The notes: a model not told the origin generated them from the sequence alone. DNA of 64,000 nucleotides from Cognatiluteimonas lumbrici (GCF_006476065.1 NZ_ML636798.1:2120207-2184206), one strand, 5' to 3'. Counted from the first letter of the stretch, positions 8,299 through 17,463 are shown. A program made the numbers and translations.

Positions 8299-9020
8299 TG
8301 TGGTGCTCCTGGGTTTTCCGGGTGCCGTCCGGACGGGCGCTCGCCGAACAGCGCGGTGCCGACGCGGACCATGGTCGCGCCTTCCTCCACCGCGATGGTC
8401 GCGTCGGCGCTCATGCCCATGGACAGGGTATCCACGCCGGGGTGGGCGTCGCGCAAGGCCTCGAACAGCGCGTGCATGCGGCGGAACGACCCGCGCCGCT
8501 GCTGCATGTCCGGCCACGGCGCCGGGATCGCCATCAGGCCGCGCAGCGCCAGGTTCGGTTCGGCCGCCACCTGTCGGGCCAGTTGCGCCATGTCCTGCGG
8601 CCGGCAGCCGTGCTTGCCGGGCTCGTCGTCGATGTTCACCTGCAGCAGCACCGCGAGCGGCCCGCGCTCGGGGTCGCGCGCTGCGCCCAGCGCCCGCGCC
8701 AGCTTCGGCCGGTCCACGGTCTGCACCCAGTCGAACAGGTTCGCCGCCTCCGCCGCCTTGTTCGACTGCAGGTGCCCGATGAGGTGCCACTCGGCGTCGA
8801 GGCCGGCCAGGGCGGCTTGCTTCGCGCGCGCTTCCTGCACGTAGTTCTCGCCGAAAAGCGGCCGCATTCCCGGGCGTTCCCGGCGCATCGCCCCTGCCAG
8901 TTCCGCGACGGCGGTCGCAGGCTGCAGCTTGCTGACCGCCAATAATCGGGGGGGCGGTCTTCCGGTCCGCCGCGCCGCGTCTTCCAGCGCCTGCAGGAGG
9001 TCGTGAAGCGTCCGTTGCAT
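8295..9020 (-). CDS. yggS: PLP homeostasis protein YggS
   Basis: 241 residues. Alanine-racemase-like TIM-barrel domain with the PLP lysine in Ala-Val-Ser-Lys (Lys31), the Phe-Gly-Glu-Asn-Tyr-Val-Gln-Glu motif and Trp-His-x-Ile-Gly-x-Leu-Gln-x-Asn-Lys. The family binds PLP and buffers its level rather than catalysing a known reaction. It is first of the yggS-proC-DUF4426 unit. TATAGG ends 5 nt before the ATG and there is no clear Shine-Dalgarno, so the message may be leaderless or nearly so. It is divergent from pilT, as in many gammaproteobacteria. Confidence 0.95.
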   Translation of the reverse strand: MQRTLHDLLQALEDAARRTGRPPPRLLAVSKLQPATAVAELAGAMRRERPGMRPLFGENYVQEARAKQAALAGLDAEWHLIGHLQSNKAAEAANLFDWVQTVDRPKLARALGAARDPERGPLAVLLQVNIDDEPGKHGCRPQDMAQLARQVAAEPNLALRGLMAIPAPWPDMQQRRGSFRRMHALFEALRDAHPGVDTLSMGMSADATIAVEEGATMVRVGTALFGERPSGRHPENPGAPQ

Positions 9021-9025
9021 TTGTG

Positions 9026-9033
9026 CCTATACT
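9026..9033. promoter_or_regulatory. Overlapping divergent -10 boxes, yggS/pilT
   Basis: TATACT at 9028-9033 is a good plus-strand -10 for pilT (about 52 nt leader), while the reverse strand reads TATAGG at 9031-9026, ending 5 nt before the yggS ATG. The two boxes share four base pairs. The -35 elements are weak on both sides. Confidence 0.4.
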
Positions 9034-9091
9034 GCCGCACGGAGGCCCGCCCGCACCAGCGCGGGGGCCACCTTGGCTTCAGGGGAGAAGC

Positions 9092-10129
9092 ATGGATATC
9101 GCCGAACTTCTGGCGTTTTCGGTCAAGAACAAGGCCTCGGACCTGCACCTGTCGGCCGGGCTGCCGCCGATGATCCGGGTGGACGGCGACGTCCGCAGGA
9201 TCAACATCCCGGCGCTCGACCACAAGCAGGTGCACGCGCTCGTGTACGACATCATGTCGGACAAGCAGCGCCGCGACTACGAGGAGTTCCTCGAGGTCGA
9301 CTTCTCGTTCGAGATCTCCGGCCTGGCGCGCTTCCGAGTCAACGCGTTCAACCAGAACCGCGGCGCCGGCGCGGTGTTCCGCACCATTCCCTCCGAGGTG
9401 CTCACGCTCGAGCACCTGGGCTGCCCGCCGATCTTCCGGCAGCTGATCGACCAGCCGCAGGGCCTGATCCTGGTCACCGGCCCGACCGGCTCGGGCAAGT
9501 CGACCACGCTGGCGGCGATGCTCGACCACATCAACAAGAACGAGTACGGGCACATCCTCTCGGTCGAGGACCCGATCGAGTTCGTGCACACCTCGCAGAA
9601 GTGCCTGGTGAACCAGCGCGAGGTGCACCGCGACACCCACGGCTTCAGCGAGGCGCTGCGCTCGGCGCTGCGCGAGGACCCGGACTACATCCTGGTCGGC
9701 GAAATGCGCGACCTGGAGACGATCCGGCTGGCGCTGACCGCGGCCGAGACCGGCCACCTCGTGTTCGGCACCCTGCACACCTCGTCGGCGGCCAAGACCA
9801 TCGACCGCATCATCGACGTGTTCCCGGCCGGCGAGAAGCCGATGGTGCGCTCGATGCTGTCGGAGTCGCTGCGCGCGGTGATCTCGCAGGCGCTGCTGAA
9901 GAAGGTCGGCGGCGGCCGCACCGCGGCGTGGGAGATCATGGTCGGCACCCCGGCCATCCGCAACCTGATCCGCGAGGACAAGGTCGCGCAGATGTATTCC
10001 GCCATCCAGACCGGCCAGCAGGCAGGCATGATGACCCTCGACCAGCACCTGCAGGACCTGGTGAAGCGTTCGGTCGTCGCCAAGCAGCAGGCCCGCGAGT
10101 ACGCCAAGGACAAGCGGCTGTTCGACTGA
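9092..10129 (+). CDS. pilT: Type IV pilus retraction ATPase PilT
   Basis: 345 residues, the normal PilT length. An N-terminal PAS-like domain, Walker A Gly-Pro-Thr-Gly-Ser-Gly-Lys-Ser-Thr (130-138), the Asp box, atypical Walker B (Leu-Val-Gly-Glu-Met-Arg-Asp) and the His box (Thr-Gly-His-Leu-Val-Phe-Gly-Thr-Leu-His). The hexamer depolymerises pilin at the inner membrane and drives twitching. The ATG at 9092 has an AGGGGAG site 5 nt upstream; the upstream in-frame start at 9023 adds a non-conserved Pro-rich stretch. pilU follows by 18 nt. Confidence 0.97.
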   Translation: MDIAELLAFSVKNKASDLHLSAGLPPMIRVDGDVRRINIPALDHKQVHALVYDIMSDKQRRDYEEFLEVDFSFEISGLARFRVNAFNQNRGAGAVFRTIPSEVLTLEHLGCPPIFRQLIDQPQGLILVTGPTGSGKSTTLAAMLDHINKNEYGHILSVEDPIEFVHTSQKCLVNQREVHRDTHGFSEALRSALREDPDYILVGEMRDLETIRLALTAAETGHLVFGTLHTSSAAKTIDRIIDVFPAGEKPMVRSMLSESLRAVISQALLKKVGGGRTAAWEIMVGTPAIRNLIREDKVAQMYSAIQTGQQAGMMTLDQHLQDLVKRSVVAKQQAREYAKDKRLFD

Positions 10130-10147
10130 CGCCGCCGGAGCAAGGCC

Positions 10148-11299
10148 ATGAGCACACCCAATCCCACAGGCAGCGGCATCGACTTCACTTCGTTCCTGAA
10201 GCTGATGGCGCACCAGAAAGCCTCGGACATGTTCATCACCGCCGGCATGCCGCCGTCGATGAAGGTCCACGGCAAGATCTCGCCGATCACGCAGAGCCCG
10301 CTCACGCCGCAGCAGGCGCGCGACCTGGTGCTGAACGTGATGACCCCGCCGCAGCGCGAGGAGTTCGAGCGCACCCACGAGTGCAACTTCGCGATCGGCG
10401 TTGCCGGCGTCGGCCGCTTCCGCGTCTCCTGCTTCTACCAGCGCAACCAGGTGGGCATGGTGCTGCGCCGGATCGAGACCCGGATCCCGACGGTCGAGGA
10501 GCTGAACCTGCCGCCGATCATCAAGACGCTGGCGATGACCAAGCGCGGCATCATCATCTTCGTCGGCGCCACCGGCACCGGCAAGAGCACCTCGCTCGCG
10601 GCCATGATCGGCTACCGCAACGAGAACTCGACCGGGCACATCATCACCATCGAGGACCCGATCGAGTTCGTGCACAAGCACGCCGGCTGCATCATCACCC
10701 AGCGCGAGGTCGGCATCGACACCGACAGCTGGGAGAACGCGCTGAAGAACACCCTGCGCCAGGCGCCCGACGTGATCATGATCGGCGAGGTGCGCACCCG
10801 CGAGGGCATGGACCACGCCATCGCCTTCGCCGAGACCGGCCACCTGGTGCTGTGCACGCTGCACGCCAACAACGCCAACCAGGCGATGGACCGCATCATC
10901 AACTTCTTCCCCGAGGACCGGCGCGGCCAGCTGCTGATGGACCTGTCGCTGAACCTCAAGGGCGTGGTCGCGCAGCAGCTGATCCCCACCCCGGACGGCA
11001 AGGGCCGGCGTGTGGCGATGGAGATCCTGCTGGGCACGCCGCTGGTGCAGGACTACATCCGCGACGGCGAGGTGGCCAAGCTCAAGGAAGTGATGAAGGA
11101 GTCCACCAACCTCGGCATGAAGACCTTCGACCAGAGCCTGTTCGAGCTGTACCAGGCCGGCGAGATCTCCTACGAGGATGCGCTGCGCTACGCCGACTCC
11201 GCCAACGAGGTGCGCCTGCGCATCAAGCTCGCCCAGGGCGGCGACGCGCACTCGCTGTCGGCCGGGCTCGACGGCGTCAGCCTGTCCGAGACGAAATAG
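10148..11299 (+). CDS. pilU: PilT-dependent retraction ATPase PilU
   Basis: 383 residues. Same architecture as PilT with Walker A Gly-Ala-Thr-Gly-Thr-Gly-Lys-Ser-Thr (140-148) and a longer acidic/polar C-terminal tail typical of PilU. It works with PilT to strengthen retraction and cannot replace it in the systems studied. It is in an operon with pilT. Its 3' end overlaps the convergent DUF72 gene by 23 nt. Confidence 0.96.
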   Translation: MSTPNPTGSGIDFTSFLKLMAHQKASDMFITAGMPPSMKVHGKISPITQSPLTPQQARDLVLNVMTPPQREEFERTHECNFAIGVAGVGRFRVSCFYQRNQVGMVLRRIETRIPTVEELNLPPIIKTLAMTKRGIIIFVGATGTGKSTSLAAMIGYRNENSTGHIITIEDPIEFVHKHAGCIITQREVGIDTDSWENALKNTLRQAPDVIMIGEVRTREGMDHAIAFAETGHLVLCTLHANNANQAMDRIINFFPEDRRGQLLMDLSLNLKGVVAQQLIPTPDGKGRRVAMEILLGTPLVQDYIRDGEVAKLKEVMKESTNLGMKTFDQSLFELYQAGEISYEDALRYADSANEVRLRIKLAQGGDAHSLSAGLDGVSLSETK

Positions 11300-12173
11300 C
11301 GGGCCACCCGGCCCGCGCGTCCTCGCCGCGGGCCCCGACGGGTCGCACCGGAACGTCGTCGGCCAGGCCGAGCCGCTGCATCAGCGCCAGCGCGTCGAAG
11401 GGCGCGTGCACCTTGGCGTCGTTGTCGAAGTAGCAGTAGACGTCGCCGTCGCCGGCCCAGCGCCGGATCTTCCTTTCCCACCGCGCCAGCGCCGACGCGG
11501 AGTAGCCGCTCACGTACAGCTGCTCGTCGCCGTGCAGGCGCAGGTACATGAAGCCGGCGGTGCGCTGCTCGAAGCGCGGGAACTTGCCGGCGCTGTCGGC
11601 GACCACCAGCGCGATGCCGTGGCGACGCAGCAGGGCCAGCGCCTCGCGGCTTGCGAAGCTCTCGTGGCGCGGCTCCAGTGCGTGCCGCAGCGGCCGCACG
11701 GCATCGATCGCCAGCGCGCTGCGCCCGCGCATCAGCGCCACGTCGCGCCGGCGTGCGAGCGCCAGCGCCTCGCCGGTGTCGCGGGGCAGGGCGGCGAGGA
11801 ACGCGTCCAGGCGTGCGGCGTCGAAGGCCATGTTCGGCGGCAACTGCCAGAGGACCGGCCCCAGCCGGTCGCCCAGGCGCAGCAGTCCGGACGCGAGGAA
11901 GTTGGCGAGCGGCCGCTCGAACTCGCGCAGGCGCCGCATGTGCGTCAGGTAGCGCGGCCCCTTGACCGCGAACACGAACCCATCCGGAGTCGCGTCGCGC
12001 CAGGACTGCCAGCTCTTCGGCGACTGCAGCGAGTAGAACGAGCCGTTGATCTCGACGCTGCCGAAGCGCCGGGCCGCGTACTCGAGCTCGCAGCGTTGCG
12101 GCAGCCCCTCGGGGTAGAACACCCCGCGCCACGGCGCGTAGCGCCAACCGGAGATGCCGATGCGGATCGCCAT
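11277..12173 (-). CDS. DUF72 family protein
   Basis: 298 residues. TIM-barrel-like DUF72 protein with the family opening Ile-Arg-Ile-Gly-Ile-Ser-Gly-Trp-Arg-Tyr and Trp-Arg-Gly-Val-Phe-Tyr-Pro, then Glu-Ile-Asn-Gly-Ser-Phe-Tyr, and a C-terminal Tyr-x-Tyr-Phe-Asn/Asp-Asn-Asp stretch. The biochemical role is unknown. The start has an AGGA site 5-8 nt upstream. It converges on pilU with a 23-nt overlap. A REP-like element separates it from the next gene upstream. Confidence 0.85.
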   Translation of the reverse strand: MAIRIGISGWRYAPWRGVFYPEGLPQRCELEYAARRFGSVEINGSFYSLQSPKSWQSWRDATPDGFVFAVKGPRYLTHMRRLREFERPLANFLASGLLRLGDRLGPVLWQLPPNMAFDAARLDAFLAALPRDTGEALALARRRDVALMRGRSALAIDAVRPLRHALEPRHESFASREALALLRRHGIALVVADSAGKFPRFEQRTAGFMYLRLHGDEQLYVSGYSASALARWERKIRRWAGDGDVYCYFDNDAKVHAPFDALALMQRLGLADDVPVRPVGARGEDARAGWPAISSRTG

Positions 12174-12206
12174 GCGGCGATCCTGGACCAATGCCTGTAA
12201 ACGGGC

Positions 12207-12254
12207 TGTGGGAGCGGCCCTTGGCCGCGATCGCGCGCAAGGCGCGCTCCCACA
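12207..12254. repeat. REP-like element (48 bp inverted repeat)
   Basis: TGTGGGAGCG at 12207-12216 is perfectly inverted at 12245-12254; inside is a second small palindrome (GCGGCC-CTT-GGCCGC). The head sequence is of the same type as at 6992. It fills most of the 88-nt gap between two minus-strand genes. The paired arms would also form a stable RNA hairpin. Confidence 0.7.
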
Positions 12255-12261
12255 ATGAAGC

Positions 12262-13980
12262 TCAGGGCGCTTCGAGGCCCAGCACGTCCAGCCCCTGCTC
12301 GAAGCGCACGTCGATCGGGATGCCGGCGGCCTCGAGCTTGGCGAGGTCCGCGGCGAGTTCATCGCCGATCACGCCCAGCTCGTCCGTCAGCGCCTTGGCC
12401 GCGGCATGGTCGCCATCGCCCTGGATGGTGAGCAGCTTGCGGCTGAGCGCTTCGATCGCGGCTTGCATCTTCTCGAAGTCCACCCGGTACTTGCCGCTTT
12501 CCGGGTCGCGGCTGAAGGCGCCCTGTTCGGCGAAGAAGTTGAAGCGCACCATGTTCGCGCGCGCATGCGCGTCGGCGGCGCCGAAGCGCACCGAGCGCAG
12601 GATCCCGGCGAGGAAGGTGACGTAGTTGTCCATCAGCTTCGATGCGTCGAGCTCGCCCTTGTCCGCCAGCGCGCCGACCATGTACAGCCCGAGCACGTCG
12701 GCCTTGCCTTCCTCGAAGCTGGAGGCCTGGTCCTTGAGCGCCTCGGAGACGGTGCCCTTGCCGTCCAGGGTGTTCTTGATGCCGAGGCCGTGCGCGACCT
12801 CGTGGAACATGGTGTTCTGGAAGAACGCGTCGAAGGTGACGTTGTCGAGCTGTTCCTCGACGATGAGCTGCTGCGCGATCGGCACCATGATGGTGTCGAA
12901 CTTCGCTTTCATCACGTTCTCGAGCTGCAGCCGGCGCGTGCCCTTGGCCAGCTGCACCTGCTCGTCGTTGGGCAGGTTGATGGCGATGGTCTTGGCCCCG
13001 ACGTTGGCGTTGCCGCCGTAGTACACCGCCTCGTACGCGCCCAGGTCGGCGTTGGAGCCGGGCATCTCTGCCTTGTACTTCGCGTCCACCGGGAGCCCGC
13101 GCTGCAGTTCCGGCAGGAAGCGGGCGAAGCGCGCCAGCCGCGCGCTCCACTCCTGGTCCTTGATCAGCACCAGGCCCTCGTAGGCGGCCTTGTAGCCGAA
13201 CAGCTGGTCGTCGTAGCTCTCGATCGGGCCGATGACCACGTCCACGGCGTTGCCCTTCATGTCCATCCACGCCATGTCGCTGGGCCGGAAGTCGTCGTCC
13301 AGCAGCGCGTCGGCACGCATCGCCAGGTAGTTGGCGAAATCCTCGTCCTCGCTCAGCTCCGCGGCTTCGCGCAGGTAGCCGGCTGCGCGCTCGAGCTCGG
13401 CCTTGTAGGCCACGTGGTAGGGCACGGTGACCAGGTTGCCGGCGTCGTCGCGGCGCAGCAGCGTGTACCACGACGCCTTGTCCGCCAGGTCCGCGGCCTC
13501 GAACTCGGCCTTGTCCATGTCGGCCGGGTAGAACACCCCGCCCGGCGGGCGCGGGCCGATGCCCGGCAGCATCGGCGCGTCGCCGTTGAGCCGGTCCCAG
13601 GGGCCGAAGTTGAGCTCGATCCAGTCGCGCGTGGCGGTATCCGGCGCGCGCGCCAGCAGCACCTCGCGGTCGCCGTCCCAGGACTGCTTCCAGTAGATCT
13701 CGTCCATCACCTGGCTGGCGCGGACGAGCAGGGCGATCATGCGCTTGCCGTCGTCGTCGAAGGCCGACAGGTCGGCCTCGAGCGGCACGGTGGCGTAGTC
13801 GCCGGCGTGCTGCACGCCGTAGCTCGCCGCGGGAGCGGGCGCCTCCTCGCTCGGCGGGGCGCCGGCGTCGCCCGCGGGCGTGCCGGTGGCGGCCGGTTCG
13901 CCGCCGCGCTGGCAGCCTGCCAGCGCCAGCGCGACGAGCGCGGCCAGCAACAGGGGGCGGGACGGGCGGATGGCGTGCAT
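12262..13980 (-). CDS. M49-like zinc metallopeptidase lipoprotein
   Basis: 572 residues. Lipoprotein signal with lipobox Ala-Leu-Ala-Gly-Cys (Cys23), an Ala/Pro/Glu-rich linker to about residue 55, then a helical metallohydrolase domain with His-Glu-Val-Ala-His at 393-397 and a downstream Glu-Glu-Gly-Lys-Ala-Asp at 423-428. The order and spacing resemble dipeptidyl peptidase III (M49), but eukaryotic M49 uses a six-residue HELLGH motif, whereas here it is a plain HExxH followed by Gly-Leu-Gly. Bacterial relatives are often left as Zn-dependent hydrolases. It probably acts on peptides at the envelope. It is divergent from algH, 53 nt apart. Confidence 0.75.
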   Translation of the reverse strand: MHAIRPSRPLLLAALVALALAGCQRGGEPAATGTPAGDAGAPPSEEAPAPAASYGVQHAGDYATVPLEADLSAFDDDGKRMIALLVRASQVMDEIYWKQSWDGDREVLLARAPDTATRDWIELNFGPWDRLNGDAPMLPGIGPRPPGGVFYPADMDKAEFEAADLADKASWYTLLRRDDAGNLVTVPYHVAYKAELERAAGYLREAAELSEDEDFANYLAMRADALLDDDFRPSDMAWMDMKGNAVDVVIGPIESYDDQLFGYKAAYEGLVLIKDQEWSARLARFARFLPELQRGLPVDAKYKAEMPGSNADLGAYEAVYYGGNANVGAKTIAINLPNDEQVQLAKGTRRLQLENVMKAKFDTIMVPIAQQLIVEEQLDNVTFDAFFQNTMFHEVAHGLGIKNTLDGKGTVSEALKDQASSFEEGKADVLGLYMVGALADKGELDASKLMDNYVTFLAGILRSVRFGAADAHARANMVRFNFFAEQGAFSRDPESGKYRVDFEKMQAAIEALSRKLLTIQGDGDHAAAKALTDELGVIGDELAADLAKLEAAGIPIDVRFEQGLDVLGLEAP

Positions 13981-14021
13981 GGCGGCTCCGGCGAAGGCGG
14001 GGCTGCCATCCTAGCGCAGGC

Positions 14022-14027
14022 TAGAAT
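14022..14027 (+). promoter_or_regulatory. Putative -10 box of algH (leaderless)
   Basis: TAGAAT ends 6 nt before the algH ATG, and there is no Shine-Dalgarno. Spacing is the same as for queE, pdxH and hutD in this window. No good -35 was found. Confidence 0.45.
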
Positions 14028-14033
14028 GGCGCC

Positions 14034-14597
14034 ATGGAAGCCCCGCAGACCCTCGCCGGGCAGTTGCTGATCGCGCTGCCGGCCCTGTCCGATCCGAACT
14101 TCGCGCGCAGCGTGACCCTCATCTGCCAGCACGACGCCGACGGCGCCATGGGCGTGGTGGTCAACCGGCCTTCGGAGTACACCCTGGGCGAGGTGTTCCG
14201 GCAGATGGGCATCGAGAGCGCGGACGAGGCGCTGAACGCGCGCCAGGTGGTGGCCGGTGGGCCGGTGCATCCGGAGCGCGGCTTCGTGCTGCACGACGGC
14301 GACCGCGGCTGGGACTCCAGCCTGGCGATCGGCGACGGCCTCTACGTCACCACCTCGCGCGACGTGCTCGAGGCGCTGGCGCGCGGCGAAGGCCCGGACT
14401 CGGCGATGGTCGCGCTGGGCTGCGCCGGCTGGGGCGCCGGCCAGCTCGAGCACGAGCTGCGCGAGAACAGCTGGCTGACCGCGCCCGCCGATGCCGAACT
14501 CCTGTTCGGGCTGCCGCTGGAGGCGCGTTGGCAGGGTGCCGCGGGCCGGATCGGCGTGGACATGTCGCGCATGGCCGATTACGCCGGCCATGCCTGA
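14034..14597 (+). CDS. algH: YqgE/AlgH family protein
   Basis: 187 residues. UPF0301/AlgH family, recognised by Leu-Ala-Gly-Gln-Leu-Leu-Ile-Ala near the start, Asp-Pro-Asn-Phe-x-Arg-Ser-Val, Gly-Val-Val-Val-Asn-Arg-Pro and the Gly-Gly-Pro-Val motif. The molecular role is not settled; in Pseudomonas it has been linked to alginate and secondary-metabolite regulation. It heads the algH-ruvX-pyrB operon, a common gammaproteobacterial order. Its stop overlaps the ruvX start by 8 nt. Confidence 0.93.
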   Translation: MEAPQTLAGQLLIALPALSDPNFARSVTLICQHDADGAMGVVVNRPSEYTLGEVFRQMGIESADEALNARQVVAGGPVHPERGFVLHDGDRGWDSSLAIGDGLYVTTSRDVLEALARGEGPDSAMVALGCAGWGAGQLEHELRENSWLTAPADAELLFGLPLEARWQGAAGRIGVDMSRMADYAGHA

Positions 14598-15093
14598 GCC
14601 CGGCACGCCGGAGGCACGGACGGTGCCGGACATCCGGCGCGACGGCACCGTGCTCGGTTTCGACGTCGGCGCGCGTCGCATCGGCGTCGCCGTCGGCAGC
14701 GCGTTCGGCCACGGCGCGCGCGCGCTGGCGGTGGTGGACGTGCACGCGCAAGGCCCGGACTGGGCCGCGATCGACCAGCTCCAGCGCGAGTGGCGCCCTG
14801 ACGGACTCGTGGTCGGCGACCCGATGACCCTGGACGGCGGCGACCAGCCGATCCGGCGCAAGGCACGCGCCTTCGCGACCGCGCTGCACGCGCGCTACGC
14901 GCTGCCGGTGGTGCTGGTGGACGAGCGCTCCAGTTCGATCGAGGCCGCGCAGCGCTTCGCCGCCGAGCGCGCGCAGGGCCGCAAGCGCCGCCGCGACGCC
15001 GCGGCGCTCGACGCCGTCGCCGCCGCCGTGATCGTCGAACGCTGGCTGGCCGCGCCCCAGGACGCCATTCCCGTCACTTCCGCCACCCCATGA
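14590..15093 (+). CDS. ruvX: Holliday junction resolvase-like RuvX (YqgF)
   Basis: 167 residues. RNase H-like fold with the first acidic residue in [12 protein letters not shown], then Val-Val-Gly-Asp-Pro, Asp-Glu-Arg-Ser-Ser-Ser and a C-terminal Asp-Ala-x-Ala-Ala. Family members process 16S rRNA 5' ends or act on junction DNA. Motif two normally reads Val-Val-Gly-x-Pro and motif three Asp-Glu-Arg-x-Ser/Thr, both met here. The start overlaps algH by 8 nt and its stop overlaps pyrB by 4 nt. Confidence 0.93.
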   Translation: MPEPGTPEARTVPDIRRDGTVLGFDVGARRIGVAVGSAFGHGARALAVVDVHAQGPDWAAIDQLQREWRPDGLVVGDPMTLDGGDQPIRRKARAFATALHARYALPVVLVDERSSSIEAAQRFAAERAQGRKRRRDAAALDAVAAAVIVERWLAAPQDAIPVTSATP

Positions 15094-16043
15094 CCGAACA
15101 GACCGACGACAGCGGCCGCCTGCGCCACCTGCTGACCCTGGAAGGCCTGCCGCGCGCCACCATCGCGCGCCTGCTCGACCGCGCCCGGGCGCTGCTGCCC
15201 GACGCCCACGGTGGCACCGCGTTGCGCGGCATCCTGGCCGGGAGGGCGGTGTGCACGCTGTTCTTCGAACCGTCCACCCGCACGCGCTCCAGCTTCCAGC
15301 TCGCCGCCACCCGGCTCGGCGCGGACGTGGTGGACTTCAACGCCGCGAGCTCTTCGGCCAGGAAGGGCGAGTCGGACGTGGACACCCTGCGCACGCTCGA
15401 GGCGATGGGCGTGCACGCGTTCGTGGTCCGGCACGCGGAGGACGGCGCCGTGGCCGAACTGGCCGCCGCGGCCGGCCCCGGCACCGCGCTGGTCAACGCC
15501 GGCGACGGCCGCAACGCGCACCCGACCCAGGGCCTGCTGGACATGCTGGCCCTGCGCCAGGCCAAGGGCGACGACTTCTCGCGGCTGAAGGTGCTGATCG
15601 TCGGCGACGTCCGCCACTCGCGCGTGGCGCGCTCCGACCTGCATGCGCTGCGCGCGCTGGGCGCCGGCGAGATCCGCGTGTGCGGACCGCAATCGTTGCT
15701 CCCGGACCCGGTGGTCACTGCGGGATGCGTGGTGACCACCGACCTGGACGCTGCGCTGGACGGGGTGGACGCGGTGATGATGCTGCGCCTGCAGCGCGAG
15801 CGCATGGTCGGCGGGCTGGTGCCCTCGCTGGAGCAGTACCACCGCGACTACGGGCTGACGACACGGCGCCTGCGCGCCGCCGCCGACGGTGCCGTGGTGC
15901 TGCACCCGGGACCGATGAACCGCGGCGTGGAAATCGATGCCGAGGTCGCCGACGGTCCGCAGTCGCTGGTCCTGCGCCAGGTCGCCAACGGCGTGGCGGT
16001 GCGGATGGCGGTGCTGGAGGAAGTGCTCGGCGCGGCTGGCTAG
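15090..16043 (+). CDS. pyrB: Aspartate carbamoyltransferase catalytic chain
   Basis: 317 residues. Carbamoyl-phosphate site Ser-Thr-Arg-Thr-Arg (62-66), His-Pro-Thr-Gln-Gly, and Leu-His-Pro-Gly-Pro-Met-Asn-Arg-Gly near the C-terminus. It commits pyrimidine synthesis. No pyrI or pyrC is adjacent in the window, so this is the ruvX-linked class of PyrB; an inactive dihydroorotase partner, if any, is elsewhere. It converges on mgtE with a 4-nt overlap of stop codons. Confidence 0.95.
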   Translation: MTEQTDDSGRLRHLLTLEGLPRATIARLLDRARALLPDAHGGTALRGILAGRAVCTLFFEPSTRTRSSFQLAATRLGADVVDFNAASSSARKGESDVDTLRTLEAMGVHAFVVRHAEDGAVAELAAAAGPGTALVNAGDGRNAHPTQGLLDMLALRQAKGDDFSRLKVLIVGDVRHSRVARSDLHALRALGAGEIRVCGPQSLLPDPVVTAGCVVTTDLDAALDGVDAVMMLRLQRERMVGGLVPSLEQYHRDYGLTTRRLRAAADGAVVLHPGPMNRGVEIDAEVADGPQSLVLRQVANGVAVRMAVLEEVLGAAG

Positions 16044-17401
16044 CGCAGCAGCACCAGCGTCGCCAGCCCGAGGAAGCTCAGGAAGCCGACCACGTCGGTC
16101 ACCGTGGTGAGGATCACGCCGCCGGCCAGGGCCGGGTCGTAGCCCATGCGCTTGAGCGCGAGCGGCACCAGCACCCCGGCCAGCGCGGCCGCGCAGAAGG
16201 TGATGGTCAGCGCGGCGCCGATGACCAGCGCCAGGCCCCAGCTGTGGAACCAGGCCAGCGCGACCACCCCGACCACCGTGCCGAGCATCGCGCCGTTGAG
16301 CAGCGCGACCCGGATCTCCTTCCACAGCAGCACGCGCGCGTTGCTGGAGCCGACCTGGCCCAGCGCGAGGCCGCGCACCATCAGCGCCAGCACCTGGGTG
16401 CCGGCGTTGCCGCCCATGCCGGCCACGATCGGCATCAGCACCGCCAGCGCGACCAGCTGTTCCAGCGAGGCCTCGAACTGGCCGACCACGCTGGCGGCGA
16501 GGAAGGCGGTGACCAGGTTCACCGCCAGCCACACCACGCGTCCGCGCACCGCGCGCCGCACCGGGCTGAACAGGTCCTCGTCCTCGTCCAGGCCGGCGGC
16601 GCCCAGCGCCTGGTGCTCGGCCTGCTCGCGGATGATGTCGACCACGTCGTCGATGGTGATGCGGCCGAGCAGGATGTTGTTGTCGTCCACCACCGGCGCC
16701 GAGATCCAGTCGTGGTCGGAGAACTGGCGCGCGACTTCCTCGGCCGACTCGCCGACGTCGATCGCCGGCTGCTCGTCGTCGAGCAGCGCGTTGATCGGGG
16801 TGTTGGCCTCGTGGGTCAGCAGCGCCTGCAGCGCGATCCGGCCCAGGTACTGGTGGCGACGGCTGACCACGTACAGGTGGTCGGTGTGGTCGGGGAGCTC
16901 GCCGCGCAGGCGCAGGTAGCGCAGCACCACGTCCACGGTGGTGTCGGTGCGCACCGTCACCACGTCCGGGTTCATCAGGCGGCCGGCGGTGTCCTCGGGA
17001 TAGGACAGCACCTGCTCGAGGCGCTCGCGGTTCTCCCGGTCCATCGACTTGAGCACTTCGTCGATGACGGTGCCGGGCAGGTCCTCGACCAGGTCGGCGA
17101 GGTCGTCGATGTCGAGGTCCTCGACCGCGGCGACGATCTCGTCCGGGTCCATGTCCGCGATCAGGCCCTCGCGGACCTCGTCGCCGACGTGCAGCAGCAC
17201 CTCGCCGTCGTCCTCGGTGTCGACCAGGCCCCAGACCACCGTGCGCTGGCCGGGCGGGAGCGATTCGAGCAGGTTGCCGATCTCCGCCGGCGACAGCGTG
17301 TTGACCAGGCGCTTGACCGGGCCCAGCCGGCCGCTGTCGAGCGCGTCCGACAGCAGTCGCAGCTGGCGCGCGGTCTTGTCGTGGCGGACGGCTTCGGCCA
17401 T
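16040..17401 (-). CDS. mgtE: Magnesium transporter MgtE
   Basis: 453 residues. Acidic N-terminal MgtE_N domain (to about 125), two CBS domains (about 130-260), a connecting helix, and five transmembrane segments from about residue 280, with Pro-Ile-Val-Ala-Gly-Met-Gly-Gly-Asn-Ala-Gly-Thr-Gln as the pore signature. It is a Mg2+-gated channel of the inner membrane. It lies 62 nt downstream of ptsI, as in many proteobacterial PTS regulatory clusters. A GGGAC sequence precedes the ATG. Confidence 0.95.
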   Translation of the reverse strand: MAEAVRHDKTARQLRLLSDALDSGRLGPVKRLVNTLSPAEIGNLLESLPPGQRTVVWGLVDTEDDGEVLLHVGDEVREGLIADMDPDEIVAAVEDLDIDDLADLVEDLPGTVIDEVLKSMDRENRERLEQVLSYPEDTAGRLMNPDVVTVRTDTTVDVVLRYLRLRGELPDHTDHLYVVSRRHQYLGRIALQALLTHEANTPINALLDDEQPAIDVGESAEEVARQFSDHDWISAPVVDDNNILLGRITIDDVVDIIREQAEHQALGAAGLDEDEDLFSPVRRAVRGRVVWLAVNLVTAFLAASVVGQFEASLEQLVALAVLMPIVAGMGGNAGTQVLALMVRGLALGQVGSSNARVLLWKEIRVALLNGAMLGTVVGVVALAWFHSWGLALVIGAALTITFCAAALAGVLVPLALKRMGYDPALAGGVILTTVTDVVGFLSFLGLATLVLLR

Positions 17402-17463
17402 GGGGCGTCCCTTTGCGGGGGTTGGCGCGTCGCAGCCACGGGGGCGCGACAGGGGTTACGCGT

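Noticed and set aside
9073..11433. A 786-codon plus frame across pilT and pilU
   Set aside because: It is the +1 frame shadow of both ATPases, composed of Arg, Gly, Pro and Asp-rich low-complexity sequence.
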